A DNA stretch of 64,000 nucleotides from Arthrobacter sp. MYb214 (GCF_002979865.1 NZ_PCPZ01000008.1:1-64000); one strand, 5' to 3'; counted from the first letter of the stretch, positions 45,522 through 57,250 are shown. Notes: a model not told the origin generated them from the sequence alone. Program-made: numbers and translations.

Positions 45522-46175
45522 TTAGCGAATCTCGAGTTGCACGTCACGATGTCGCCCACGCAGGCCATAAGCGACAACCAGAAAAGCTATTCCCGCGAAG
45601 AGCACGGCAATGGAAACAACGTACAGGGCAATGACGGGGTATCCCTGATCCGGGTCGAGGAACGGGTAAGGAACCCATCCATCGGACGCTCCGCGAATCA
45701 GCACTACCCCGGTCCAGAGCAACGGGTAAATCAGCAATAGCGGCACCGCCCGGTAGGACAGGGAAGTACGGTCCCTGGCCAAGAGCCAATCGGCCAGAAC
45801 CAGCAGGGGACCGAGAATATGCATTACCCAATTCGCCCAAGGAAGCGGAACCCCGCCTGCGGCCCCTAAGGGTGCCAGCAGCGTGAGGTAGATCAGCCCG
45901 ACCACGACCATGCACACGCTCGCCATGGCACGCAGGCCCACAACCCAGCGGGGCATCGAAGCACCCTTGGCTAGGCCCATCAGTCCTGCGATAAGCCCGA
46001 CCAGAACCACCACCAGATTCGACTGAATGGTGAAGTAGCCAAAGAAATTCAGTGGCTGCACCGGGCCCCGTGAGGCAGTGTCGGCGTAGGTCGCCACGAT
46101 AGCGCCCAGGGTGGCCAGCGCCCACAGTATCCGAGCCAGGTTGAGGAAGCGCAAGGCGGTTTGACGGGTCTTCAC
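45522..46175 (-). CDS. Pr6Pr family membrane protein
   Basis: 217 residues with six predicted membrane segments and little else. The FGYFTIQSNLVVVLVGLIAG and WANWVMHILGPLLVLADWLL segments match the actinobacterial Pr6Pr/FAR-17a-like family. Function unknown. It is divergent from the MerR gene. Confidence 0.75.
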   Translation of the reverse strand: MKTRQTALRFLNLARILWALATLGAIVATYADTASRGPVQPLNFFGYFTIQSNLVVVLVGLIAGLMGLAKGASMPRWVVGLRAMASVCMVVVGLIYLTLLAPLGAAGGVPLPWANWVMHILGPLLVLADWLLARDRTSLSYRAVPLLLIYPLLWTGVVLIRGASDGWVPYPFLDPDQGYPVIALYVVSIAVLFAGIAFLVVAYGLRGRHRDVQLEIR

Positions 46176-46314
46176 CCTGGAAGACTATAGCCAGCTGCTG
46201 CCTCATCCAAGGATTCATGCGTAGCTGCTCGGAGATTCCGGAACTTTGCCGGCCGTCAAAACCGCCCGGGAGAACTCTCGCGATGCAACAATTATTCCAA
46301 AACCAGCCAAGGGC

Positions 46315-46337
46315 TTGACCCTGACACAGTGTGAGGG
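46315..46337 (+). promoter_or_regulatory. MerR-type promoter/operator
   Basis: TTGACC (46315-46320) overlaps the dyad CCCTGACACAGTGTGAGGG (46319-46337; one mismatch), the arrangement typical of MerR-family autoregulation. The ATG is 15 bases downstream. Confidence 0.6.
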
Positions 46338-46351
46338 CGGAGAACTGAAGC

Positions 46352-47161
46352 ATGCTATCCATCGGGGCGTTTGCGCAGATCGGCCAGGTTACCCACCGCA
46401 TGCTGCGGCACTGGGATACCGCCGGGGTGCTCAAGCCCGCCCACGTAGACCCGTGCAGCGGCTACCGTTCCTACGACCCTTCCCAGCTCCAGCGCTTGCA
46501 TCAGATCGTGGCCTTGCGCGAGCTGGGTTTCGGCCTGGAAGAGGTTTCCCTGATCCTGGATCAGGGAGCCACCGCGGAAAAGATTGCTGAGCACTTGCAG
46601 AATCGTGCCGCGCAGGTCGAGGCCGAACACCGGCTGGCCACGCAGCGGCTGCAGGATGTGCAACGGCGCCTGCGCTTGATCTCAAAGGAGAATCTCATGT
46701 CACGCATTGAAATCATCCACAAGCCACTGCCCGCAGTGCGCTTGGCCGCAGGCCGCTTCACGGTGTCCGAGCAACCTGAAATCGCTGGTCGCATCGGCCC
46801 GCTCTTCGACAGAATCGCGCAGTCCATTCAGGGCCAAAGCCTTGCCACGCCCATTGCGCAATACAACGGAACTGAGGATGGAGTAGAGGTCATTGCCGGA
46901 TACGCCACTAACGCTCCCAACCTCGCCGATGTCGAAATCATCGAGCTCCCCGCGGTGCCCGAAGCCATCTGCGGAGTGCACCTCGGCTCCATGGACACCA
47001 TCCATGAAAGCTGGCAGGCCGTGCACGAAGAAGTCCTAGCCCGCGGTTTGGTTCCGACCGGTCCGTGCCGCGAAGTCTACGTGCGTGCCATCTCCGAAGA
47101 CCAAGGTGATTGGGTGACCGAACTGCAGCAGCCGGTAGGCGTTTCTCAACCCACCAGCTGA
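46352..47161 (+). CDS. MerR family regulator with GyrI-like effector domain
   Basis: 269 residues. The N-terminal MerR winged helix is clear (THRMLRHWDTAGVLKPAHVD, GYRSYDPSQLQRLHQIVALR, LGFGLEEVSLIL) with a dimerisation coiled coil to about residue 115; the C-terminal domain (about 120-265) is a BmrR/GyrI-like small-molecule binding fold. It lacks the cysteines of metal sensors, so it should sense organic compounds. Its 3' end overlaps the convergent xylR gene by 16 bases. Confidence 0.9.
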   Translation: MLSIGAFAQIGQVTHRMLRHWDTAGVLKPAHVDPCSGYRSYDPSQLQRLHQIVALRELGFGLEEVSLILDQGATAEKIAEHLQNRAAQVEAEHRLATQRLQDVQRRLRLISKENLMSRIEIIHKPLPAVRLAAGRFTVSEQPEIAGRIGPLFDRIAQSIQGQSLATPIAQYNGTEDGVEVIAGYATNAPNLADVEIIELPAVPEAICGVHLGSMDTIHESWQAVHEEVLARGLVPTGPCREVYVRAISEDQGDWVTELQQPVGVSQPTS

Positions 47162-48381
47162 TGCGGGGCCTCCAACAGGTCCCCCGCCACGCTGCGCGCG
47201 GCACCGACCAGCGCACCTGTTTGGCCCAGCGGCGAGCACAGCAGTCGAGCCTGGCCGGCGATGCTCGGCGCGTGCATCTGGAGGCTGGCTTCCATGGCAG
47301 GACGTAGCCACTGTTCCAGGGCGGCAAAGTGCCCGCCAAAGACTACCGTGGAAACGTCATACAGGCGCATGGCCGAGGCCACCGCAATTCCCAAGGATTT
47401 TCCGGCCTCGGCTACCGCGCTCAGCGCGGGTTCGGTTCCGGTTTCCAGCGCTTGGAATAGCTGGTGGATCCGCCGTTGGCGCGAGGCGCTATCGACCATC
47501 GCCCCTAGATCAGCGGCAGCCAGGATCGCTTCCTGCCCGGCAATGGTTTCCAAGCATCCACGACCGCCACAACTGCAGGCCCTGCCCTCGGGGGCAATCA
47601 CCACATGCCCGAGTTCACCGGCGTGTCCCTGGGGACCGGCAAAAAGTTCAGCGTCGATTATCAATCCGCCACCGATGCCCACTTCCCCGGAGACAAACAG
47701 GAAGTCGCGTTCTTTGACGTCCATCAACTGCTGCTGGGCCAGCGCTGAGGCGTTGGCTTCGTTAAAGAGCCTGAAGCGGGTTTTGGCGTCGGGCAGCAAT
47801 GCTGCGACATCCAGGTCTTGCCGCTCCCAGCCGAGGTTAGGGGCCTGCAGGACGGTGTACCGCTCCTCGTTGACCAAACCAGGAACAGCCAACCCGCCGC
47901 CGAGAATCATTAGCCCTTGGGCCCGGGCGGCAGCTTGGAGCCTTTGACTCAGCTCTCCCAGCGCAGCGAGCACTTCGCTGGCTGTTGAGCTGTGGTTGGC
48001 ACTGGGCAGGATTTCGTGTGCCAGCAGTTTGCCGCTGAGGTCCACCAGCCCGGCGGCTATGTAGTCAACGTTGATTTCCATGCCCATGACACAGCGTGCG
48101 GGGTTCAGGATGAGCCCCACCGAGGGCCGCCCGCGTTCCCCGTCGCGGTGCACGCCAATTTCGATAACTAGTCCGGCCGCCAGCAAATCGGCGACCAGGC
48201 TGGAGACCGAGGCCTTGGTGAGCTGGCTGAGTTGGGCGATATCGGCGCGTGATAACCGCTGGTCTTCCCCTGCGCCTGCGATCACCGATAGGACCCTGGC
48301 CAGGTTGGCTTTGCGCACGTCTCCGACGTTACCCGGGGCCGAAGAGCTTGCGGCACGGGCGCTAGACGCTGGTTGGCGCAT
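47146..48381 (-). CDS. xylR: ROK family transcriptional repressor of xylose genes
   Basis: 411 residues. An N-terminal winged helix (LSRADIAQLSQLTKASVSSL, VADLLAAGLV) is joined to a ROK sugar-kinase-like domain with EVGIGGGLI and the zinc-binding CSCGGRGCLE. AAGGAGA lies before the ATG at 48381; the frame is open upstream but without family sequence. It is divergent from xylA, the usual arrangement, and xylose should release it from DNA. Confidence 0.9.
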   Translation of the reverse strand: MRQPASSARAASSSAPGNVGDVRKANLARVLSVIAGAGEDQRLSRADIAQLSQLTKASVSSLVADLLAAGLVIEIGVHRDGERGRPSVGLILNPARCVMGMEINVDYIAAGLVDLSGKLLAHEILPSANHSSTASEVLAALGELSQRLQAAARAQGLMILGGGLAVPGLVNEERYTVLQAPNLGWERQDLDVAALLPDAKTRFRLFNEANASALAQQQLMDVKERDFLFVSGEVGIGGGLIIDAELFAGPQGHAGELGHVVIAPEGRACSCGGRGCLETIAGQEAILAAADLGAMVDSASRQRRIHQLFQALETGTEPALSAVAEAGKSLGIAVASAMRLYDVSTVVFGGHFAALEQWLRPAMEASLQMHAPSIAGQARLLCSPLGQTGALVGAARSVAGDLLEAPHQLVG

Positions 48382-48428
48382 GCCTTCTCCTTGAGAATTT
48401 TTTGGGACGAATCGTTCACTGCTCGCTA

Positions 48429-49699
<1,271 letters not shown>

Positions 49700-49740
49700 A
49701 CCGCTCACCCCCGCCCACCGCAGAAAGCAGCCGAAGAACA

Positions 49741-51168
49741 ATGACGCTCGTTGCCGGCATAGATTCATCCACCCAGTCATGCAAGGTGGTCATCCGCGAC
49801 GCCGCAACAGGCGCCCTGGTCCGCTCCGGCCGTGCCTCGCACCCCGATGGCACCGAAGTGGATCCGGAATCCTGGTTCAGCGCATTGCAGGAAGCGATCG
49901 CCCAGGCCGGGGGCCTGGACGACGTGGACGCCATCTCGGTGGGCGGGCAGCAGCATGGCATGGTGGTGCTCGACGCCAGCGGTGCGGTGATCCGCCCGGC
50001 ACTGCTGTGGAACGACACCCGCAGCGCGCAGGCGGCCAGCCAGATCATCACCGAGGCAGGCCAGGGCGATGCCGCGGCGGGCGCCCAGTACTGGGCACAG
50101 CGCACCGGCACCGTCCCGGTCTCCTCGATCACGCTGACCAAGCTGCGCTGGCTGAGGGACAATGAGCCCCAGAACGCGGCCAAGGTCGCTGCCGTCTGCC
50201 TGCCGCACGACTGGCTGTCCTGGCGCCTGGCCGGCTACGGCCCGGGCTCCGGGGCAGCAGGGCTGGCCGCCCTGCGCACCGATCGTTCGGATGCCTCGGG
50301 CACCGGCTACTACCGTGCCGCCGAAAACGCCTATGACTACGAGGCGCTGGAGCAGCATCTGGGCCACGCCCCGATTCTGCCTACGGTCGCTGGCCCGCTG
50401 GAATCCATTGGCCGCACCACTTCCGGAGCACTGATCGGTGCCGGCGCGGGCGATAACGCCGCGGCCGGCTTGGGCGTAGGCGCCACGGTGGGCGACGTCG
50501 TCATGTCCCTGGGCACCTCCGGCACCGTCTTCGCGGTTGCCGATTCCCCATCGGCAGATGCCTCCGGCCTGGTGGCAGGCTTCGCCGACGCCACCGGCAA
50601 CTACCTGCCATTGGTATGCACCCTGAATGCCACCCGCATCTTCGATGCCACCGCCACCCTGCTGCAGGTCAGCCTCGAAGAATTCAATGACCTGGCACTA
50701 TCCGCCGTCCCGGGTAGCGACGGGCTGGCCTTGCTGCCCTACTTCGACGGCGAGCGCACCCCGAACCTGCCAGAGGCCACCGGCTCGCTGCATGGCATCA
50801 CCCGAGCCAACTACACCGCCGCGAATCTGGCCCGCAGCGCCGTGGAAGCGGTGGTTTGCTCGCTAGCCGACGGCCTGCGCGCACTGGAAGCCCAAGGGGT
50901 TGAAGCGCAGCGCATCATCCTTGTCGGCGGTGGCGCGCAGTCCCGCGCGGTCCAGCAGATCGCCGCCCAGATCCTGGGATTGCCAATTTTGATCCCGGCC
51001 CCGGGCGAATACGTCGCCGATGGCGCAGCCCGCCAGGCGGCCGGCGTACTGGCCGGGGAATTCCCCCACTGGGCACAGGGCACTGCCCAAGTCCCGGCGA
51101 TGGAACCGGCCCCGCAGGTACTGGAACGCTACCGCGCACTGGTTTCCAGCCAGTGGCTCGACAAGTAG
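49741..51168 (+). CDS. xylB: Xylulokinase
   Basis: 475 residues, FGGY sugar kinase that phosphorylates D-xylulose for the pentose phosphate pathway. The N-terminal phosphate loop is [11 protein letters not shown], the substrate pocket has GGQQHGMV and the catalytic Asp lies in [13 protein letters not shown]. The C-terminal motif is [20 protein letters not shown]. It starts 41 bases after xylA. Confidence 0.95.
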   Translation: MTLVAGIDSSTQSCKVVIRDAATGALVRSGRASHPDGTEVDPESWFSALQEAIAQAGGLDDVDAISVGGQQHGMVVLDASGAVIRPALLWNDTRSAQAASQIITEAGQGDAAAGAQYWAQRTGTVPVSSITLTKLRWLRDNEPQNAAKVAAVCLPHDWLSWRLAGYGPGSGAAGLAALRTDRSDASGTGYYRAAENAYDYEALEQHLGHAPILPTVAGPLESIGRTTSGALIGAGAGDNAAAGLGVGATVGDVVMSLGTSGTVFAVADSPSADASGLVAGFADATGNYLPLVCTLNATRIFDATATLLQVSLEEFNDLALSAVPGSDGLALLPYFDGERTPNLPEATGSLHGITRANYTAANLARSAVEAVVCSLADGLRALEAQGVEAQRIILVGGGAQSRAVQQIAAQILGLPILIPAPGEYVADGAARQAAGVLAGEFPHWAQGTAQVPAMEPAPQVLERYRALVSSQWLDK

Positions 51169-51177
51169 GGAATAGCC

Positions 51178-52446
51178 TTGGAACTGCGCAACAGGGAACT
51201 GAACTGGGCCGGAAATCTTGAATACCGGGCCAAAGAACTGCTCTACCCCACCAGCCTTGAACAGTTGCGGAACCTGGTGCGTGCTGCAAAATCCGTGAAG
51301 GTCTTGGGTTCGCGCCATTCATTCAATGACATCGCCGATACCGAGGAGCTGATGATCTCTCTGGCCAAGATGCCAGAAGCCATCGAGATTGATGAGCTGG
51401 CCATGGCCGTGCGCGTCAGCGCCGGCACCACCTACGGCGCCCTGGCTGATGCACTGCAACGCGCCGGCTATGCCCTGCACAATCTCGCCTCCCTGCCGCA
51501 TATCTCGGTTGCCGGGGCGGTATCCACGGGAACCCACGGTTCCGGCGAAACCCATGGCAACCTCGCCACCGCCGTGCGCGCGGTGGAACTGGTGCTGGCC
51601 GATGGCTCGCAGCTGAGCGTGAAGCGCGGCGGCGAGGATTTCAATGGCATCGTGGTCGGCCTGGGTGCGCTGGGCGTGCTGACCCACCTCACCTTGGATA
51701 TCGTGCCCAGCTTCGAGGTGGAGCAGACCGTCTACCAGGACCTGTCCTGGGACAAGGTGCTCGAGGACTTCGACACCATTCAGGCTTCGGCCTACAGCGT
51801 CAGCCTGTTCACTGACTGGAGCGGCGAGCAGGTAGGCCAGGCCTGGCTCAAGCGCCGCGTTGGCGACGCGCTGGCAGAGCATATTGACCAGGGCCGATTC
51901 GGCGGGTTCCCGGCGACCGCTGCGCTGCACCCGCTGCCCGGCGCCGACGGCGGGATCTGCAGCATCCAGTTGGGCCAGGCCGGTGCATGGTCGGATCGCT
52001 TGGCGCATTTCCGCATGGACTTCACCCCCAGTGCCGGCGATGAATTGCAGACCGAATACCTGGTTCCGCGCGAGCACGCAGTCGAAACGATCCAGGCTGT
52101 CCGCAGTCTTTCTCCTGCCATCACTCCCCTGCTGCTGGTCTCGGAAGTACGCACCATTGCCGCCGATGACCTGTGGCTCAGTGGAAACTACGGCCGTGAC
52201 GGCATTGCCTTGCACTTCACGTGGAAGCCCCAGCAGGAGGCTGTCGAGGCGCTCCTTCCACGGATCGAGGAAGCATTGGCACCTTTTGCGGCACGTCCGC
52301 ATTGGGGCAAGCTCTTCGCAGCCACCGGCGCGCAACTGGCCGGGCTGTATCCGAAGTTCAACGACTTCATTGCCTTGGCGCAGCGCCTGGATCCGTCCGG
52401 CAAGTTCCGCAACGGCTTCCTGAACCGCACGGTGTTTGGAACCTGA
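51178..52446 (+). CDS. Alditol oxidase (xylitol/sorbitol oxidase, AldO-like)
   Basis: 422 residues of the VAO flavoprotein family with a C-terminal D-arabinono-lactone-oxidase type domain. GSRHSFNDIADT carries H47, which corresponds to the covalent FAD histidine of Streptomyces AldO, and SVAGAVSTGTHGSG is the FAD-binding loop. AldO-type enzymes oxidise the terminal hydroxyl of xylitol to give D-xylose and hydrogen peroxide. The TTG start has AGGGA seven bases upstream and follows xylB by nine bases, so it is in the xyl operon. Confidence 0.85.
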   Translation: MELRNRELNWAGNLEYRAKELLYPTSLEQLRNLVRAAKSVKVLGSRHSFNDIADTEELMISLAKMPEAIEIDELAMAVRVSAGTTYGALADALQRAGYALHNLASLPHISVAGAVSTGTHGSGETHGNLATAVRAVELVLADGSQLSVKRGGEDFNGIVVGLGALGVLTHLTLDIVPSFEVEQTVYQDLSWDKVLEDFDTIQASAYSVSLFTDWSGEQVGQAWLKRRVGDALAEHIDQGRFGGFPATAALHPLPGADGGICSIQLGQAGAWSDRLAHFRMDFTPSAGDELQTEYLVPREHAVETIQAVRSLSPAITPLLLVSEVRTIAADDLWLSGNYGRDGIALHFTWKPQQEAVEALLPRIEEALAPFAARPHWGKLFAATGAQLAGLYPKFNDFIALAQRLDPSGKFRNGFLNRTVFGT

Positions 52447-52479
52447 ACGCGCACAGGCGTTGCGACTAGACTTGTCACC

Positions 52480-53013
52480 ATGGCATTGACTCAGTTAACG
52501 GTCGTGGACACCGCGGTCGGCATCCTGCAACAGTTCGGGTTGGCTGATTTGTCGATGCGCCGATTGGCCAAGGAACTCGATGTCCAGGTCGGTGCGCTCT
52601 ACTGGCATGTGAAGAACAAGCAGGAGCTGCTGGCGCAGGTTGCCGCCCAGCTGCTGAACACCCCTGCGCTGTCGGTGGTTGCCGAGGACTACAATTCCCC
52701 ATCCGAGGCAATCCTGCAGCTGGCGCGCAAGCTCTACCTCGCGTTGCTGCCGATCCAGGACAGCCCCGAGGTCATCGAAGTCGCCACCGCAATGCAGGCC
52801 ACCGAGCTCCAGCCGGTGCTGCAGCTTCGCACCCTGCTGGAAGCAGCAGGGCTGCCTGCCGAAAATGCCCGCCATGGACAGCAGCTGCTGCTGAACCACG
52901 TGCTCGGCTCGGTCGCCTACCGCCAGAACCTCGTGCAGCTCGATGTCGATGCACCCCTGGCTGACGGCTTCGACTGGGGCCTGCAGCGGGCCGTTGCCGG
53001 CCTCATCGGCTAG
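52480..53013 (+). CDS. TetR family transcriptional regulator
   Basis: 177 residues. The N-terminal helix-turn-helix is LADLSMRRLAKELDVQVGAL followed by YWHVKNKQELL, as in the TetR/TetR_C group; the C-terminal ligand domain is helical and unassigned. It follows the alditol oxidase by 33 bases in the same direction and could be in the xyl transcript, but no target is evident. Confidence 0.85.
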   Translation: MALTQLTVVDTAVGILQQFGLADLSMRRLAKELDVQVGALYWHVKNKQELLAQVAAQLLNTPALSVVAEDYNSPSEAILQLARKLYLALLPIQDSPEVIEVATAMQATELQPVLQLRTLLEAAGLPAENARHGQQLLLNHVLGSVAYRQNLVQLDVDAPLADGFDWGLQRAVAGLIG

Positions 53014-53316
53014 CGCCTCGCGCCGGGGCGTCCTCAACCAAACTTGCCAGGTAGTCCTTCGCTTCCTGCACCGAGTCGACAAGCAGCCAGGCTGCTTTGC
53101 ACTGGATCTCCAGTTACGCGAACTCGGCCAAGGCCATATCAGCCACCCAACGCGCAATCACTGGCGTGCCGCACATCCGAGCGGCGGCGATCCGTTCCTG
53201 CGCGAAATCCTGGTACGGTTGGGCGTCCTGCGCGCCAGGTCGTGGAGCACTGCCATGGCAACAGCTCCGGCAGTACACCCTTGCTCGATCGCATCATGCG
53301 TCAATTCCTTGTTCAC
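53003..53316 (-). pseudogene. Small frameshifted gene, unidentified family
   Basis: A GTG start at 53316 has a strong GGAGGGAG site. Translation gives VNKELTHDAIEQGCTAGAVA and MAVLHDLARRTPN, then continues in another frame as QDFAQERIAAARMCGTPVIA and RWVADMALAEFA, then after a TAA as LEIQCKAAWLLVDSVQEAKD and YLASLVEDAPARGAS to TGA at 53005-53003. Codon use is coding-like on both sides, so a functional gene of ~100 residues was broken by one frameshift and one stop. Family not recognised. Confidence 0.6.
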
Positions 53317-53635
53317 GGCTCCCTCCTGGAACCGCTGGCATGTGCTTGCGGCCGGACGCAGGCCGTTCTTTCCGCCATGGGTTTTGCGCCTTCGAGGGAT
53401 CCTGATGAGCCGGAGGCAAGGCCAGCGGGATGAATTTCCATTCTGCTCTTCGAGCTGGTCGTATCGTTCCCGCGCTTGTCCGATGCCGGGCATATGTTTC
53501 ACTGTCCGGCACAGGAGCGCATCGATCGGTGCGCGCACGGTCTTGCCTATCGGCGCAACGCGGCACTCGACTGCTACCGGACTAGCCGCCACTGGGCAGA
53601 CCGGCCGCTGGCTGCCGGTCCGAAAGGCTGCTGAG
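53317..53635. other. Intergenic region
   Basis: About 320 bases upstream of the pseudogene and downstream of tdk, both leftward. No gene supported. Confidence 0.5.
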
Positions 53636-54262
53636 CTAGCTCAGCTTGCCGCCGGATGCTTCCAGATAGCAGGCAGCGCACAGCGACTCGTACCAGACCT
53701 CTTCACCGTCGATGGCGACCTGGTCTCCGTCAAAAACAATGTGGTCACCTGATCTGCGGGTATTGAACATGGCCTTGCGCCCGCAACGGCAGATGGTCTT
53801 CAGCTCTTCAAGCGAGTGCGCCAGTTCCATCAAGCGTGCCGACCCCGGGAAGGCGCGGGTGCGGAAGTCGGTACGGATACCGTAGGCGAGCACCGGAACA
53901 TCATCGAGCACGGCGATGCGCAGCAGATCATCGACCTGGGTTCGGGAGAGGAATTGCACCTCGTCGACCAGCAGGCAGGCTACCGGCGGCGCATCCACAT
54001 GCGGCAGCAAGGCATCAGGGTCATCGCCGAGGCAATGGGCCGCGAACTTCTCGCGGAGGTTCTCTTCCGGCCCCACGCTGAAGTCGACTTCCCGTTCAAT
54101 GCCCAGGCGGGAAACGATTGATTTCTCGCCCTTGGTGTCGACTCCCGGCTTGGCCAGCAGGATACGCTGGCCGCGTTCTTCGTAGTTGAAGGCAGCCTGC
54201 AGCAAGCTCGTGGATTTGCCCGAGTTCATCGCTCCGTAGCGGAAATACAGCTTGGCCACCAT
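53636..54262 (-). CDS. tdk: Thymidine kinase
   Basis: 208 residues, type II (TK1-like). The P-loop is YGAMNSGKST (residues 9-18), the Walker B/lasso entry is LLVDEVQFL, and the structural zinc cysteines are CRCG and CAAC. It salvages thymidine to dTMP. Monocistronic. Confidence 0.95.
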   Translation of the reverse strand: MVAKLYFRYGAMNSGKSTSLLQAAFNYEERGQRILLAKPGVDTKGEKSIVSRLGIEREVDFSVGPEENLREKFAAHCLGDDPDALLPHVDAPPVACLLVDEVQFLSRTQVDDLLRIAVLDDVPVLAYGIRTDFRTRAFPGSARLMELAHSLEELKTICRCGRKAMFNTRRSGDHIVFDGDQVAIDGEEVWYESLCAACYLEASGGKLS

Positions 54263-54365
54263 TGCTCCTCGAAAGTTGCGGTGCCTGCCAACTGGCAGGC
54301 CCCTTAAGATCTTAGTGCCCGCGCCGCGGATCGCCAGCGAACCGGCGCCGCGGACGGTTGCCCTG

Positions 54366-55748
54366 CTATTTCACCGCAGGCTGTTTCTTGCCGGCGAAAA
54401 CCAGCCTGTAGAGCACCGACATCAAGATGACGAAGGGAACACCGAAAATCAGGGTGTACTTGAATTCCGGCACGAAGAACGAGGTCACCAGCAGGCCGGC
54501 GAGCAGTACCGAGCCGAGAATCGACGCGGCCGGGTAGCCTGGCAGCTTGTATTCCAGGACGGCCCGGTCCAGGCGCACCTGGCGGCGGAAGGACACGTGG
54601 GTCACCAGGATCATGAACCACGTCGCCAGGGCACCGAAGGTAGCCAGCGACATCATGATGCCGAAGCCTCCCTCCGGAACCAGCGCGTAGACCAGTGCTG
54701 CCACGGCGATGCCTCCGGCAGACATCCACACCGCGTGGATAGGAGCGCCCGCACTGTTGGTCCGGTGTGCCAGGCGCGGCGCGTGCCCGGAATCAGCCAG
54801 CGAATGCAGCATGCGGGTTGCCGCATAGAGCTGGGCGTTCATGGCCGAGAGCGCGGCAATGATGAGCACGAAGTTCAGTACCGAATCGGCGAACGGGATA
54901 CCCATCTGGGACATCACAGTGACAAATGGCGATCCTCCGGCCAGCAGTTCGCTGGTGGGCGCCACCGCGAGGATCAGGGCCATGGTGAACACGTAGAAGA
55001 GCAGCAAGCGCAGGAAGGAGACCTTGAAGGCCTTGCGTACGGCAATCTTGGGGTTCTTTGCTTCTGCGGCGGCAATGGAGATCGCCTCGATGCCCATGTA
55101 GGAGAAGATCGCCACGATGACAGCGGTCCACATGCCGAACAGGCCATTGGAGAAGAAGCCGCCTTCGGCCGAGTAGTTATGGAACCCGTATTGGTCGCTG
55201 GGGTCGTGGAACACCAGCCAGAGGGCAATGATGATGAACGCGACCACCGCGAAGACCTTGATCGCGGAGAACCAGTATTCGGTGGTTCCGAAGATCTTCA
55301 CGCTGGAGAAGTTCACGCCCAAAAGCGCGGCCGAGAAGACAAGGACCCAAACCAGCCCTGGAATCTCGGGGAACCAGTACTGCATGTACTCGCCTACCGC
55401 GCTGACTTCGGTGCCCACGGCGAAGATCAGCGCAGACCAGTACAGGTACTTGGTCAGGTACCCGGCGAAACGTCCAAGATAGCGTTCGGCGTAGACCCCG
55501 AAGGAACCGGCCACCGGCTGCTTGACGGTCATTTCCGCCAATGCGCCCATGACCAGCAAGGCGACGACCCCGCCAATGAGGTAGCTGATGATCACCGAGG
55601 GACCGGCCATGGCGATGGCGAGCTTGCTGCCCGCGAAAAGACCGGTGCCGATGGCACTGCCCAGCGCGATCATGGACATCTGCCCAGGAGTCAGCGACTT
55701 CTTCAAACCCGAACCGAATTCAGTGGCGCGTACCGGCTGCTTGCCCAA
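54366..55748 (-). CDS. Amino acid permease, probably for aromatic amino acids
   Basis: 460 residues with 12 membrane helices of the AAT branch of the APC superfamily: SMIALGSAIGTGLFAGSKLA in helix 1, the helix 3 motif GVYAERYLGRFAGYLTKYLY and SYMGIEAISIAAAEAKNP in helix 6. The TTG start at 55748 has AGGGAG five bases upstream; the frame is open further back without conserved sequence. It follows kynU on the same strand, so tryptophan or kynurenine is the likely substrate, but GABA- or proline-type permeases look similar. Confidence 0.8.
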   Translation of the reverse strand: MGKQPVRATEFGSGLKKSLTPGQMSMIALGSAIGTGLFAGSKLAIAMAGPSVIISYLIGGVVALLVMGALAEMTVKQPVAGSFGVYAERYLGRFAGYLTKYLYWSALIFAVGTEVSAVGEYMQYWFPEIPGLVWVLVFSAALLGVNFSSVKIFGTTEYWFSAIKVFAVVAFIIIALWLVFHDPSDQYGFHNYSAEGGFFSNGLFGMWTAVIVAIFSYMGIEAISIAAAEAKNPKIAVRKAFKVSFLRLLLFYVFTMALILAVAPTSELLAGGSPFVTVMSQMGIPFADSVLNFVLIIAALSAMNAQLYAATRMLHSLADSGHAPRLAHRTNSAGAPIHAVWMSAGGIAVAALVYALVPEGGFGIMMSLATFGALATWFMILVTHVSFRRQVRLDRAVLEYKLPGYPAASILGSVLLAGLLVTSFFVPEFKYTLIFGVPFVILMSVLYRLVFAGKKQPAVK

Positions 55749-55775
55749 CGATGCTCCCTTTAGACCTATGCGAAC

Positions 55776-55800
55776 AGCACGGCATCGAAAATGCCGTGCT
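55776..55800. terminator. Hairpin between kynU and permease genes
   Basis: AGCACGGCAT (55776-55785) pairs exactly with ATGCCGTGCT (55791-55800), loop CGAAA. It is intercistronic in the leftward direction and may lower expression of the permease or stabilise the kynU mRNA. Confidence 0.6.
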
Positions 55801-55871
55801 GTTGTTAAGGTTACTCTCGCGCAGATTCGCCGGCTTCGGCGCACCAAGACCCGAAAGCGGCGGAATTTGCG

Positions 55872-57152
55872 TTATGTCACGGCATTACGCACGGCGTACT
55901 CTTCGCGCTGCCAGGCATTGGTGTGCAGAATTTCACGCAGCTTCTCCACGGCGTCCCAGATATCGGTACGCGTCAGGTACAGCGGGGTGATGCCAAAGCG
56001 CAGGACTTCCGGTTCGCGGTAGTCCCCGATAACGCCCTGGTCAATGAGCGCAGCGATGATTTCGTACCCATGCTCATGGCGGAAGCTGACGTGGCTGCCG
56101 CGAGCAGCATGTTCGCGTGGAGTCACCAGTTCCAGGCCGTAGCCGGCGCAGCGGGTTTCAACCAGCTCGATGAACAGGTCCACCAGCTCCAGCGAGTTGG
56201 CGCGCACCTTGTCCATGTCCGCTTCCAGCGCGATATCCAGGCCGACCTCGATCATGGCCAGCGAAGTAACCGGCTGGGTACCGCACATGAAGCGGCGAAT
56301 GTCATTTGCTGGAGTGTAGCTGCCAGCCATCTCGAAGGGCGACTTGTGCGACCACCAGCCGGACAGCGGCTGCCAGAAACGTTCATGGTGGCGGGCATTG
56401 ACCCAGATGAAAGCCGGAGAACCCGGGCCGCCGTTGAGGTACTTGTAGGTGCAGCCCACGGCGTAGTCTGCATCTGCGGCATTCAGGTCAATCGGCACTG
56501 CACCCGCGGCATGGGCCAAGTCCCAGACCACCAGGGCTCCGGAGCCGTGGATTGCTGCGGTGGTCTCGTCCATGTCCCACATGGAACCGGTGCGGTAGTT
56601 CACGTGCGACAGGGCAACCACGGCGACAGTCTCGTCCAGTGCAGCGCGCAGCGACGCCTCGCCATCGATGAGCTTCACTTCATAGGCCACACCTGTTTCC
56701 TGCGAGAGCGAGTTGACCAGATCAGCCAATCCCTCGGCGATATAGATATCTGTTGGGAAGTTGTCGCGTTCGGTGAGAATCACCCGGCGCTGCGGGGCAT
56801 CAGCCTTCTGCGTGCGCAGTGCCGATGCCAAGGCCTTGAACAGATTCAGTGTGGTGGTATCGGTGATCGCGGTTTCGCTGGGGTTCGCACCCAGCAGCCG
56901 CCCCAGCTTGTCGCCGAGCTTCAGCGGCATCTCGAACCAGCCGGCGGTGTTCCAGGAACGGATCAGGCCCTGGCCCCATTCTTCGGTCACCACCTGGGCG
57001 GCACGTTCGGCCGCACCCTTCGGCAACGCGCCCAATGAGTTGCCATCGAGGTAGATGACGCCTTCCGGGAGGTTGAAGCGGTCGCCAAAGGCCACCAGCG
57101 GGTCTGTCGCGTCCAACTGGGCAAGGGTCTCTCGGGTCAGTTCCGTGGTCAT
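55872..57152 (-). CDS. kynU: Kynureninase
   Basis: 426 residues, PLP-dependent. It splits kynurenine into anthranilate and alanine in tryptophan breakdown. The N-terminal IYLDGNSLG and [20 protein letters not shown] are typical; the PLP lysine is K237 in [15 protein letters not shown], preceded by WDLAHAAGA. Divergent from the Lrp-type regulator. No tryptophan dioxygenase or formamidase gene is in the window. Confidence 0.95.
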   Translation of the reverse strand: MTTELTRETLAQLDATDPLVAFGDRFNLPEGVIYLDGNSLGALPKGAAERAAQVVTEEWGQGLIRSWNTAGWFEMPLKLGDKLGRLLGANPSETAITDTTTLNLFKALASALRTQKADAPQRRVILTERDNFPTDIYIAEGLADLVNSLSQETGVAYEVKLIDGEASLRAALDETVAVVALSHVNYRTGSMWDMDETTAAIHGSGALVVWDLAHAAGAVPIDLNAADADYAVGCTYKYLNGGPGSPAFIWVNARHHERFWQPLSGWWSHKSPFEMAGSYTPANDIRRFMCGTQPVTSLAMIEVGLDIALEADMDKVRANSLELVDLFIELVETRCAGYGLELVTPREHAARGSHVSFRHEHGYEIIAALIDQGVIGDYREPEVLRFGITPLYLTRTDIWDAVEKLREILHTNAWQREEYAVRNAVT

Positions 57153-57220
57153 TGGATCTCCTGTTCAGCCAAGATCAAAGCGGGAGAACTTCCGTTCTCG
57201 ATGGTGTTTCCATCGTAGAA

Positions 57221-57250
57221 TCAGATTCGATATAGTGCGACTAAATCTGA
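57221..57250. promoter_or_regulatory. Inverted repeat in the kynU/regulator intergenic region
   Basis: TCAGATT (57221-57227) and AATCTGA (57244-57250) are exact complements 16 bases apart, a spacing suited to a Lrp/AsnC dimer site between the divergent genes. Confidence 0.5.
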
